A DNA stretch of 64,000 nucleotides from positions 1 to 64,000 of the forward strand of contig JBAOIR010000089.1 in the NCBI GenBank assembly GCA_037045585.1, written 5' to 3'. This document shows positions 55,770-64,000 of this stretch, in pieces (the stretch's first letter is position 1; every line of letters starts with the position of its first letter). The translations under genes were made by a program, and so were the position numbers. This stretch comes from SSF14 sp037045585. GTDB lineage: Bacteria; Actinomycetota; Acidimicrobiia; Acidimicrobiales; Microtrichaceae. The notes beneath the pieces are model-generated. The model saw only the letters and a list, made by a program, of their open reading frames with translations. It searched no databases and was not told the origin of the DNA.

Positions 55770-57387
55770 CCGAGATCGTCACGCCGAGCCCTTCGGCGCC
55801 AGACATCAGCACTCCGGCTCGACTCCGGGTGAACGGCATGACCAAGCGGTTCGGCGACCTCGTCGCCAACGACTCGGTCGACCTCACCGTTGCCGCCGGC
55901 GAGGTGCACGCCGTCCTCGGCGAGAACGGCGCCGGTAAGTCGACCCTGATGAAGCTGATCTACGGCACGTACCAGCCCGACGAGGGGGAGATCCTCGTCG
56001 ACGGGCGCCTCGTCGACGTCACCTCGCCCGCCGTCGCCCGTGCCGCCGGGATCGGGATGGTGTTCCAGGACCTCCGCCTCGTCCCGGCCTTCACGGTCAC
56101 CGAGAACATCGCCCTCGCGCTCGATCTGCACGGGATGCGGCTCGACCGCCAGGGGCTGGCGGCGAAGGTGCGAGCGGCATCGGAGCAGTTCGGCCTCGCC
56201 GTCGATCCCGACGCCCTGGTTCGCAACCTGTCGATCGGCGAGCGCCAACACGTCGAGATCCTGAAGGTGCTGATGGCCGGCGCTCGACTCGTCATCTTCG
56301 ACGAACCCACGTCGGTGCTGGCACCCCAGGAGGTCGACCGGTTGTTCGAGGGCCTGATGGAGCTTCGTGCCCAGGGCCTGTCGGTGGTCATCATCACCCA
56401 CAAGCTCCGCGAGGCCCGGGCGATCGCCGACCGGTGCAGCATCCTGCGTGGCGGCAAGATCGTCCTCGGGTGCGTCGACCCGAACGAACTCACCGATCCC
56501 GAGCTGATCGAGGCCATGGTCGGCGTCACGGTCCCGGCCCTCGCCGCCGAGCGGGCACGGCCCGACGTGCCCGACGTGCCCGCCCTGTCGATCGTCGACG
56601 TCAGGGTGCGATCGGCCGACGGTGCGCTGCGGCTCAAGGGCGTGACCCTCGACGTGCGCCGCGGCGAGATCATGGGAATCGCCGGCGTGGCCGGCAGCGG
56701 CCAGCGGGAGCTCTACGAGGTCGCCCTCGGGTTGTGCGACATCGAGTCGGGCAGCGTCTCGGTCTGTGGCACCGAGATCGGCAGCGGCCACGCCCGCGAC
56801 GCCCTCGCCGCGGGCGCGATCGGCATCCCGGAGGATCCGGTCGCCGAATCCGTCGTCCCCGGTCTCGACGTCGCCGCCCACCTGGCGATGGAACAGCTCC
56901 CGGCCTACCGCAAACGCCTCGGCATCGACTGGCCGAAGGTCAGGAGGGTCGCCGGTGAGCTCAACGAGCGCATGGGGCTGCGAATGGCCGACAGTCGTCG
57001 CACCCTGGCCGACCTCTCCGGCGGCAACATCCAGCGGGTCATCCTCAGTCGTGCGTTCGGCACCACCGGAGAGTTGCTGCTGGCGTCGTACCCCAGCCGT
57101 GGTCTCGACATCGCCACCACCCGGCGCACCCAGGAGCTGCTCGTCGAGCGGCGCAATGCCGGGGCCGGCGTGTTGTTCATCTCGGAAGATCTCGACGAAC
57201 TGCTCGAGGTGGCCGATTGGATCGCCGTCTTCCACGACGGCGAGCTGACGGGCATCGTCGAGCCGGCGTCGACCGACCGCTACGAGATCGGTCGTCTCAT
57301 GCTTGACGTGGCGCGGAGGCCGATCTCGTGGCGGTTGGTGGCGGCGCACCCTCCGCCGAACTGTCGGGTGTGGGAGGTGCATCATGA
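55766..57387 (+). CDS. BMP-type ABC importer ATPase (two ABC domains), one frameshift near the end
   Basis: Energy subunit of a nucleoside/ureide-type importer of the RbsA/NupA class. Domain 1: VLGENGAGKSTLMKLIYGTY, LSIGERQHVEILKVL, RLVIFDEPTSVLAPQE. Domain 2: a degenerate Walker A (GVAGSGQRELYEV) and LSGGNIQRVILSRAF, SYPSRGLDIATTRRTQELLV, the usual asymmetric arrangement. Near 57,315 the frame shifts to EADLVAVGGGAPSAELSGVG and then stops at 57385-57387, overlapping the permease ATG by four bases; without that shift the ORF would run on into the permease. Confidence 0.88.
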
Positions 57388-58478
57388 CCGCCGCAACCGT
57401 GCCGACCGGCGGCGCGGCGCCGACCGGCTCGGCGTCCGACGTCACCGCATCCCGGTTCGACTGGCCGGCGATCGGCCGGGCCTCGGGTCGATGGGCCGTC
57501 GCCATCGCCGGGGCGCTCGTGATCTTCGGGGCGTTCATGCTGGTGAAGGGGGTCAATCCCCTCACGGCGTACGGCGACATGTTCAGTTCGACGTTCAGCA
57601 GTTCCAACTCGATCGGGGAAATCCTGATCAAGGCGTCGCCGATCCTGTTGGCCGCACTCGCCGTGACCGTTCCCGCACGGGCCGGCCTGGTCAACGTGGG
57701 CGGTGAGGGCCAGCTCGTCATCGGCGGCGTCGCCGCCGCCGGGGTGTCGTTGGCACTCGGTGACGGGGGAGCCGGCGTCGGCGGTGTTGTGCTGATGATC
57801 GTCGCCGCTGCTGCGGCCGGGGCCCTGTGGGGTGCGATCGCCGGTGTGTTGCGGTTGTGGGTCGGCATCAACGAGGCCGTGACGACGCTGCTGCTCAACT
57901 ATCTCGCCGTCGATCTGATGCTCTACCTGATCTTCGACACGTGGAAGGACCCGAACGGTTCCGGTCAGCCCTCCACCCGGGAGCTGCCGGTCGTCGAACG
58001 CCTCCCGCTGATCGGCACGTCGCGGGTGCACACCGGGTTGTTCGTCGCTCTCGGAGCGATGGTGCTGATGTATCTGGCCCTCAGCCGCACGACCTGGGGC
58101 TTCCGGCTCGGTGTCGTCGGCGGCAACCCCGAGGCGGCCCGTCGGTCCGGCTACAAGGTCGGGTTGCTGCTCGTCGGCGCCATCGCCGTCGGGGGTGCCC
58201 TCGCCGGGCTCGGCGGGTTCGTCCAGCTCGCCGGCGTCGAGTTCAAACTCCGGCAGGGATTCCTCGTCGGCTACGGCTACATCGGGTTCCTCGCCAGCTG
58301 GCTGGCCAGACACCATCCGCTGCAGGTCGGGCTCGGGGCCCTCGCCCTCGCCGCCATCGCCGTCGGCGGTGACTCCCTCCAGATCGACTCCGGCCTCCCC
58401 GCTGCCGGCGTCAACATCCTGATGGCCCTGGTCCTCCTGGCCGTGTTCGGTTGGACCCGAGTGAAGAAGGTCGCATGA
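57384..58478 (+). CDS. BMP-type ABC importer permease 1
   Basis: 364 residues, membrane-spanning domain of the same importer. About ten hydrophobic helices, including ILIKASPILLAALAVTVPAR, VNVGGEGQLVIGGVAAAGVS, LRLWVGINEAVTTLLLNYLA and AGLGGFVQLAGVEFKL. GEGQLVIGG and NEAVTTLLLNY are conserved in permeases that work with BmpA-like binding proteins. It overlaps the ATPase stop (ATGA) and the next permease start (ATGA at 58475). The N-terminal 30 residues are a Thr/Ala-rich cytoplasmic extension. Confidence 0.88.
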   Translation: MTAATVPTGGAAPTGSASDVTASRFDWPAIGRASGRWAVAIAGALVIFGAFMLVKGVNPLTAYGDMFSSTFSSSNSIGEILIKASPILLAALAVTVPARAGLVNVGGEGQLVIGGVAAAGVSLALGDGGAGVGGVVLMIVAAAAAGALWGAIAGVLRLWVGINEAVTTLLLNYLAVDLMLYLIFDTWKDPNGSGQPSTRELPVVERLPLIGTSRVHTGLFVALGAMVLMYLALSRTTWGFRLGVVGGNPEAARRSGYKVGLLLVGAIAVGGALAGLGGFVQLAGVEFKLRQGFLVGYGYIGFLASWLARHHPLQVGLGALALAAIAVGGDSLQIDSGLPAAGVNILMALVLLAVFGWTRVKKVA

Positions 58479-59393
58479 GCCTCGTCCTGGAAGTCTCCAC
58501 CGGCGCAGTCCGCGGCGGCACCTCGATCCTCTTCGCTGCACTCGGCGAGACCGATCTCCGAACGGGCCGGGGTCATCAACCTCGGTACCGAGGGGTCGAT
58601 GCTGTGTGGTGCGCTCACCGGCTTCGCCGTGGCCGCCGAGACCGGCAACACCTACGTCGGTGTCCTGGCCGCAGCGGTCGCCGGCGGCCTGCTCGCCGCC
58701 ATGCACGGGTACCTCGTGCTGGGTCGGGGCGCGAACCAGCTCGCCAACGGCCTGGTGATCCTCTTCCTCGGCCTCGGGCTCACGTCGCTGTTCGGGGTGT
58801 CCTACGTGCAGGCCGAGATCGACATTCTTCACGCCCTGGACGTGCCACTCCTGTCGAAGATCCCGTGGATCGGCGAGATCTTCTTCCAGCAGGACCCCCT
58901 CACGTACCTGTCGTACTTCCTGCTGGTGCCGATCTGCTGGTGGCTGCTGTTCCGCAGCCGGTGGGGCCTCCTCATCCGTGCCGCCGGCGAGCGCAGCGAA
59001 GTACTCACCACCTACGGCCACACGGCGCACCGGGTGCAGTTCGTCGCGGTGGCCGCCGGCGGCGCCCTCGCCGGTCTCGGCGGGGCCCAGCTCTCCGCCG
59101 CCTACACCGGCGCCTGGTTCGAGAACATGACGCAGGGCCGGGGCTTCATCGCCGTGGCGGTGGTGATCTTCGCCTCACGCCAGCCGTTCCGGGTCGCCGC
59201 CGGCGCCTACCTGTTCGGCGCCGCCCTCGCCCTGTCGCCCGCACTGCAGGCCCGGGGCTACGGCATCAACCAGTTCGCCCTCGACGCCATCCCGTACGCC
59301 GTCACGATCGTCGTCCTCATCGTCTTCGGGAAGCGGCAGGCCGCCGAAGCTCCCGAAGGTCTGAAGAAGGTCTTCGAAATTAGTGCGAGCTGA
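58475..59393 (+). CDS. BMP-type ABC importer permease 2, one frameshift
   Basis: Second membrane subunit. It begins MSLVLEVSTGAVRGGTSILF, then shifts near 58,555 and continues RAGVINLGTEGSMLCGALTG, the hallmark GVINLGTEG of this permease class, followed by LAAMHGYLVLGRGANQLANG, FLGLGLTSLFGVSYV, LTTYGHTAHRVQFVAVAAGG and GQGRGFIA-like MTQGRGFIAVAVVIFA. About 305 codons. Together with the first permease, the ATPase and the lipoprotein it completes the importer. Confidence 0.86.
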
Positions 59394-59491
59394 GCCGCTC
59401 ACGCTGCCTGATCCAGATGATCCGGTCCCGTCTCGCAACCCGTCCGCACCACCACCAACCCCCAATCAACCGTCATCCCAGGAGGAACCCC

Positions 59492-60656
59492 ATGAAGTCC
59501 CTACGCCGAAGCGCGATCGCCATTGGTGCGACCGCCTTCCTGATGCTCGGCGCCTGCTCGAGCAACGAGGTCAAGACGGCCTCATCGTCCGGTGGTGACG
59601 ACGCCGCCAGTTCGGCGCCGGGCCAGGGCAGCGAGAAGGTCGGCTTCATCTTCGTCGGCCCCAAGGACGACTACGGCTACAACCAGGCCGCCTACCAGGG
59701 CAGCCAGGCCGTGGCGAAGGCCTTCCCCGACATCGAGGTCCTCACCGCCGAGAACGTCCCCGAGGACGACAACGCCGCCCGCATCATGGAGGACATGATC
59801 GACAAGGGCGCGAAGATCATCTTCGCGACGAGCTACGGACACCTCGACCCCGCGATCAAGGTCGCCGAGGCCCACCCCGACGTCGTCGTCGTCCAGCAGG
59901 GCAACTTCATCAAGGGCGACATCCCGGCCAACGTCGGCACCTACTTCGGCACCGTGTACGAGCCGGTGTACCTCGCCGGCATCGCCGCCGGCAAGGCGAC
60001 CAAGACCAACAAGCTGGGCTACGTCTACGCCTTCCCGATCCCCCAGACGATCGCCAACATCAACGCCTTCGAGCTGGGTGCCCAGTCGGTGAACCCGGCG
60101 GCGGAGACCTACGTCATCAACACCTCCAACTGGTGTGACCCGGCAAAGCAGGCCGAGGCGGCCAAGAGCCTCATCGACCAGGGTGTCGACGTCATCACCC
60201 AGCACCAGGACTGCACGGCGACGGTCATCAAGGCGGCCGAGGCCGCCGGCGCCAAGGACGGTCGGCTACCACGCCGACGCATCGAGGCTCGCTCCGAAGG
60301 GCTGGCTCACCGGCTCGGAGTGGGACTGGTCGAAGCTGTACATCGACATCGTCAAGACGTCGCTCGACGGCAAGTTCACCGGCAGCGAGTACAACGCCAA
60401 CTACCGGGTCGGGTACAAGACCGGTGACAACCCCTTCGTGCAGTCCAAGTTCGGCCCGAGCGTCACCGACGACACGAAGGCAGCGATCGAGGCGGCCAAG
60501 GCGGACATCTCCGGCGAGGGCTCGCCGTTCAAGGGCCCGGTCATCGGTCAGGACGGCTCGACCCTCGTCGAGGACGGGGTGGTTCCCGACTACGCCACCA
60601 TCGAGGCCATTGCGGTCTTCGTGAAGGGTGTCGTCGGCGAGATCCCCGAGAGCTGA
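59492..60656 (+). CDS. BMP-family substrate-binding lipoprotein, one frameshift
   Basis: Captures the ligand outside the membrane. ATG 59492 has AGGAGG at 59480-59485. Lipoprotein signal: MKSLRRSAIAIGATAFLMLG with lipobox LGAC. BMP-family motifs: KVGFIFVGPKDDYGYNQAAY, GAKIIFATSYGHLDPAIKVA, VGTYFGTVYEPVYLAGIAAG, SNWCDPAKQAEAAKSLIDQG, VDVITQHQDCTATVIKAAEA. The frame shifts near 60,260 and continues VGYHADASRLAPKGWLTGSE, ANYRVGYKTGDNPFV. The ligand of known BMP proteins is usually a nucleoside; neighbours here suggest biuret, cyanurate or another ureide, which is inference. Confidence 0.88.
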
Positions 60657-60685
60657 CCCGCTTCCTCCCACCTGTCCACCCAACC

Positions 60686-60750
60686 CTCACCCGTTCTGTC
60701 CTGCAGATTCGCCCCTCCAGGGGCCGAACTGCAGGACAGGAACCGGTGAG
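60686..60750. repeat. Nested-hairpin intergenic repeat, copy 2
   Basis: 65 bases with the same design as the element at 15441-15504. The outer arms pair CTCACCCGTTC-TGTCCTGCAG with CTGCAGGACAGGAACCGGTGAG (one bulge), and the inner hairpin pairs GCCCCT with AGGGGC. It starts 30 bases after the binding-protein stop and ends 33 bases before the next gene, so it may partly separate the importer genes from the hydrolase genes. Confidence 0.8.
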
Positions 60751-60782
60751 GCCGGTGAGCGACCCGACGCTCGGAGCACGTG

Positions 60783-61411
60783 ATGCAGACCACTCCCTAC
60801 CCTTGGCCGTGGGACCACCCGGCCGGGACTCCGCTCACGGCCGACCGGCTCGCCGTGGTCGTGTGCGGCTGGCAGCAGTACTGGGCCCTCCGGGTCGAGG
60901 CGTTCGGTGGCATCGACGCCGCCCTCGCCGACCTGTCGGCGACGATTGCCGAGCTCCGCGACCCTCGGCGCCACCGTCCTGTGGGTCCGGACCGGCGCTC
61001 CGTCAGGCCCCTCGCGCCGCCCGCCCCACCTGCCGGAGTGGGGCACCGACGACTGGGAGTTGCTCAGCGGGCCGTTGCCCGGCGACCTCGTCGTCGACAC
61101 GCCCGGCCTCGACGCCTTCCTCGTCGAATGGACCGATCTCGAGCTCCGCAGCCGAGGGTGCGACCGCCTCGTCGTCTGCGGCTTCGGCGCCGAAGGTCCC
61201 GTGGACAGCACGCCGCAGCGCCAACGACCGGGGCTACGAGTGCCTGATCCCCACCGATGCCGTGGTCCATCACGATCCGACGACCGGTGCAGCGTCGCTG
61301 TCGAGCGTGTGCATGTCCGGGGGCATCTTCGGTGCCGTCGGCACCGCCGCCGACCTCATCTCCGAACTCCGAACGAACGAACTCCGAACGAACGAACCCC
61401 GGAACCACTGA
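60783..61411 (+). CDS. Isochorismatase-fold hydrolase paralogue lacking the catalytic triad, two frameshifts
   Basis: Tandem paralogue of the BiuH-like gene that follows. It opens MQTTPYPWPWDHPAGTPLTA, matching the partner's PYAWPYDG start. Three frames, with shifts near 60,960 and 61,215, assemble to LAVVVCGWQQYWALRVEAF, TLGATVLWVRTGAPSGPSRR, LPEWGTDDWELLSGPLPGDL, VVDTPGLDAFLVEWTDLELR, VVCGFGAEGPVDST and SANDRGYECLIPTDAVV. Against the partner the catalytic Asp (LIDWQ) is Gly (VCGWQ), the Lys (DKPGKGAF) is Thr (DTPGLDAF), and the Cys (TTDVCVHTT) is Pro (GAEGPVDST). The rest of the fold is kept, so it is probably a non-catalytic partner. Start ATG 60783 follows GTG 60780. Confidence 0.8.
61364..61393 (+). 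repeat. 15-base tandem duplication at a gene 3' end
   Basis: GAACTCCGAACGAAC occurs twice in a row and then begins a third time, giving ELRTNELRTNE near the C-terminus of the triad-less hydrolase. It is a short slippage-type repeat that keeps the frame. Confidence 0.7.
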
Positions 61412-61417
61412 TCCGCC

Positions 61418-62103
61418 ATGACCACCGTCGCCGCCAACCCCTACGCCTGGCCCTACGACGGCGCGATCGACCCGGCCCACACCGCGCTCGTGCTGATCGA
61501 CTGGCAGGCCGACTTCTGCGGACCGGGCGGGTACGTCGACGCCATGGGCTACGACCTCAACCTGACGCGGGCCGGCCTCGGTCCCACCGCGACGGTGCTG
61601 GCCGCCGCCCGCGCCGCGGGCTGGTTGGTGGTGCACACCCGTGAGGGGCACCGCCCCGACCTGTCGGACTGCCCGCCCAACAAGCTGTGGCGGTCGAAGG
61701 CCATCGGTGCGGGCATCGGCGACGCCGGCCCGTGCGGCCGGATCCTCGTCCACGGCGAGGTCGGCTGGGACATCGTGCCCGAGGTGTACCCGATCGACGG
61801 CGAGGTGATCATCGACAAGCCGGGCAAGGGCGCGTTCTACGCCACCGACCTCGACCTGGTGCTGCGCAACGCCTCGGCATCACCCACATCGTCCTCACCG
61901 GCATCACGACCGACGTGTGCGTCCACACCACGATGCGCGAGGCCAACGACCGCGGCTACGAGTGCCTGCTGCTGTCGGACTGCACCGGCGCCACCGACGT
62001 CGGCAACTACGAGGCAGCGCTCAAGATGGTGACGATGCAGGGTGGGGTGTTCGGCGCGGTGGCGTCGTCGGCCGACCTCCTCGCGGTCATCAGCGAGTCG
62101 TGA
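61418..62103 (+). CDS. biuH: Biuret hydrolase-like cysteine hydrolase (isochorismatase family), one frameshift
   Basis: Predicted to hydrolyse biuret to allophanate and ammonia. 228 codons. All triad residues are present: Asp in LVLIDWQADFCGPGGYVD, Lys in GEVIIDKPGKGAFYATDL, Cys in GITTDVCVHTTMREANDRGY. HTREGHRPDLSDCPPNKLWR, IGAGIGDAGPCGRILVHGE and GWDIVPEVYPIDGE agree closely with the Rhizobium BiuH sequence as I remember it, better than with other ureidohydrolases such as RutB. The frame shifts near 61,872, just before GITHIV. The stop overlaps the GTG start of the allophanate hydrolase gene (GTGA), which supports successive steps. Confidence 0.84.
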
Positions 62104-63444
62104 CGGCCGTGTCGGGAGCCGGGCCCGCCGTCGCCGCTGCGGCGGCCGCGCTCGATCGCATCGAGCGTGACGGGCGGCCGGGCATCTTCATCGAGGTCCT
62201 GTCCCGCGACGTGGTCCTGGCGGCGGCCACCGAGGTCGACCGTCGGGTCGCCGCCGGTGAGGATCTCCCTCTGGCCGGTCGCACGCTCGCCGTGAAGGGG
62301 AACATCGACGTCGCCGACCACCGGACGACGGCGGGCTGCCCGAGCTTCGGCGTCGTCGCCGACGAGAGCGCGGTTACCGTGCGGGCGCTCGAGGCGGCGG
62401 GGGCGGTGGTCGTCGCGATCACGAACCTCGATCAGTTCGCGACCGGCCTCGTGGGAACCCGGTCGCCGTACGGAGCGTGTCCGAACTCGCAGTGGCCGGG
62501 GCTGATCTCGGGCGGTTCGAGCTCGGGCTCCGCGGTCCGCCGTCGCATCGGGCCTGGTGGACCTCGCACTCGGCACCGACACCGCCGGCTCGGGGCGGGT
62601 GCCCGCTGCGGCGAACGGCATCGTCGGGCTGAAGCCGACTCGGGGGCGGTGCTCGGTCAGCGGCGTGGTGCCGGCGTGCCGATCGCTCGACTGCGTGTCC
62701 TTCTTCGCATCGTCCGTCGACGAGGTGGCGCTGGCGGCCACCATCGCTGCGGCAGCTCCCGACGACCCGACCGACGTGTGGCGTCGTTGGGCACCGGCAA
62801 CCCCATCGGTCGCCGTCGACGCGGTTTCGGGCGGCCCGATCCGTCTCGGGGTCCCGAAGGTCGAGCAACTGTTCTTCGACGGTGACGAGGCCGGTCCCGA
62901 ACGCTTCGCCGCTGCGGTCGCCGGAGTCGTGGCCGCGCTCGAGGCGCACGGGCCGTCGATCACGATCGTCGACGTTGATCTCGAGGCGTTCCTCGAAACG
63001 GCTGCGCTGCTGTACGGAGGGGCGTTCGTCGCGGAGCGGTACGCGGCCGTCGGGCCGTTCGTCGCGGCGGGCTCGCCGGACCTCGATCCGATCGTGCACA
63101 GCGTGATTGCTGCCTCCGAGCACGTGTCGGGGTGGGAGGTGTTCCGCGACATCGGCGAGCTCCAGCGCCTCCACCGTGAGAGCGCTCCGACCTGGGACGT
63201 CGCCGACGTGTTCGTTGTGCCCACCGTGCCCCGCATCCCCACCCAGGCCGAGGTCGTGGCCGACCCGCTCGGCGTCAACGCGATGCTCGGTACCTACACC
63301 AACTTCGTGAATCTGCTGGACCTGGCGGCGCTCACGTTGCCGGTCGGGGACCCGTCGGCGACGGCCCCGCCGACGAGCGTGACGCTCATCGCTCCGGCCT
63401 GGTCCGACGACCTGTTGGTCCGCCTGGGGTCAGCGGTCCGCTGA
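62100..63444 (+). CDS. atzF: Allophanate hydrolase, amidase domain only (AtzF N-terminal type), one frameshift
   Basis: Amidase-signature enzyme that deaminates allophanate. Catalytic Lys: LAGRTLAVKGNIDVADHRTT. Signature: LISGGSSSGSAV, where the frame shifts near 62,541, then GLVDLALGTDTAGSGRVPAA and GIVGLKPTRGRCSVSG, VPACRSLDCVSFF, all typical of AtzF and the DUR1 amidase half. DQFATGLVGTRSPYGACPN is also specific to allophanate hydrolases. The protein ends at LVRLGSAVR after about 448 codons, whereas full AtzF is about 600 residues with an extra C-terminal domain. That domain is encoded separately on the other strand, overlapping by 15 bases. Confidence 0.86.
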
Positions 63445-63828
63445 CGCGAGGTAGGCCCGCCAGCCGCCGTGGGCCGTGATGTCGGGTGCACCGTCGAGGG
63501 CGATCGACTCGCTGATGAATCCGTTGACGGTCGACCCGTCGCCGAGCACCACCGTCCCGATACCGAGTGGTGGTGGGACCTCGTCGACGAACTCGCCGAA
63601 CTCGGCTGTGCCCAGCTCCCACACCTCGACTTCGACCGGACCACTGCCCGGCTCGCCGGGGTTCGTGCGAACGAGCCCTGGTTTCGGCGGCGTGGTCGGG
63701 AGAGCGAACAAGCGGTAGTCGGGGCCGGTGGTCGCGACGAGCGTGGCACCGCGACTCGTGAGCTGGTGGTTGAGCGGTTGCCCGCTGAGGTGGGCGCCGA
63801 CGACGGCGAGGCGGATCGGTCCGGACAT
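63430..63828 (-). CDS. Stand-alone AtzF C-terminal domain (decarboxylating domain)
   Basis: 132 residues: IRLAVVGAHLSGQPLNHQLT, SRGATLVATTGPDYRLFALP, TTPPKPGLVRTNPGEPGSGP, VEVEVWELGTAEFGEFVDEV, PPPLGIGTVVLGDGSTVNGF, ITAHGGWRAYLA. This is the gamma-glutamylcyclotransferase-like C-terminal domain of allophanate hydrolases, which processes the carboxylated intermediate after deamination. Here it is its own gene, read towards the amidase gene, with overlapping 3' ends. It starts near the domain's natural beginning, so it looks like a true separate protein and not a broken fusion. Confidence 0.82.
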   Translation of the reverse strand: MSGPIRLAVVGAHLSGQPLNHQLTSRGATLVATTGPDYRLFALPTTPPKPGLVRTNPGEPGSGPVEVEVWELGTAEFGEFVDEVPPPLGIGTVVLGDGSTVNGFISESIALDGAPDITAHGGWRAYLASADR

Positions 63829-63864
63829 GCGCCCAGCTTCACGCCTCGCCGTCGGCGCCTGCGC

Positions 63865-64000
63865 TCAGATGCAGCTGAGATCCATCGGATCGGGGCTGCA
63901 GGGACCACCGGGTCCGGGACCGGGATCGAAGATCGTCGAGGTCGTGGACGTGGGGGCCGGCATGGTCGTCGACGTGGTGGTCGTGGTTGCCTCGGTGGTC
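63865..64000 (-). CDS. C-terminal end of a Thr-rich exported protein (partial)
   Basis: On the minus strand the last 45 codons before a TGA at 63865-63867 read TTEATTTTTSTTMPAPTSTT, then STIFDPGPGPGGPCSPDPMD and LSCI. The frame is open to the window end, so the N-terminus is outside. The Thr blocks resemble the stalk of the LAVTG protein at 52.1 kb, but no sorting signal follows; the tail is Pro/Gly-rich with two Cys. Probably a secreted protein of the same organism. Confidence 0.6.
   Translation of the reverse strand, partial: TTEATTTTTSTTMPAPTSTTSTIFDPGPGPGGPCSPDPMDLSCI

Noticed and set aside
55319..57898. Minus-strand open frame of about 860 codons opposite the ABC ATPase
   Set aside because: Composition is typical of the complement of GC-rich code, and the plus strand encodes a well-conserved ATPase and permease.

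Overview
The window is two unrelated DNAs joined end to end. Bases 1 to about 3,645 are strongly AT-rich. They carry the tail of an unrecognised gene, a 2-oxoacid:ferredoxin oxidoreductase alpha subunit (gamma-alpha fusion with an added C-terminal Nudix domain) and a beta subunit cut off mid-gene. From about 3,645 onward the DNA is very GC-rich with actinobacterial coding style. Mycothiol S-conjugate amidase, two F420-type luciferase-like oxidoreductases, a WS/DGAT acyltransferase, a DUF222-HNH nuclease, DnaE2, HelD and Thr/Pro-rich secreted proteins suggest a member of Acidimicrobiia (Ilumatobacter-like). That placement is inference. The sharp join inside two reading frames, with no mobile-element signature, looks like an assembly chimera.

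Many genes are interrupted by single-base shifts, often in short homopolymers, while the protein reads on perfectly in the next frame. I treat most of these as consensus errors in an unpolished long-read assembly, not as pseudogenes. Shifts are dense in 3.3-14, 42-49 and 55-63 kb and absent from about 14.3-27.6 kb and 29.4-35 kb.

Layout of the GC-rich part. 3.6-13.1 kb: GGDEF fragment, dnaE2, AIM24, VanY-like peptidase, hexapeptide acyltransferase, helD, dipeptidase E. 13.2-15.4 kb: a DUF1611 enzyme overlapping a PLP amino-acid racemase. 15.5-27.6 kb: acyl-CoA dehydrogenase, thioesterase, a TetR/MFS efflux pair, a GH43-like lipoprotein, a PhoU/TrkA_C protein, mca, ppk2, a ChbG-type deacetylase, a nuclease lipoprotein and a thiolase. 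27.7-43.6 kb: HNH nuclease plus a duplicated remnant, amidase, thioesterase, hydroxyacid dehydrogenase, arfB, two LLM oxidoreductases, carotenoid oxygenase, mug-type glycosylase, SDR, WS/DGAT, PAP2, RecB-like nuclease and an alpha/beta hydrolase. 43.6-52.6 kb: an envelope or glycan-acylation region with three tandem OafA-type acyltransferases, two SGNH hydrolases, a large lipoprotein and a surface protein with an LAVTG sorting signal.

54.5-63.8 kb is the most interesting part. It looks like a biuret/allophanate (cyanuric-acid lower pathway) island: an AtzH-like protein, a GntR regulator, a complete BMP-type ABC importer, a BiuH-like cysteine hydrolase preceded by a paralogue that has lost all three catalytic residues, an AtzF-type allophanate hydrolase amidase domain, and the AtzF C-terminal domain as a separate convergent gene on the other strand. 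The genes would import an N-rich ureide, hydrolyse it to allophanate, and convert that to ammonia and CO2. A nested-hairpin intergenic repeat occurs upstream of the hydrolase pair and again 45 kb away.
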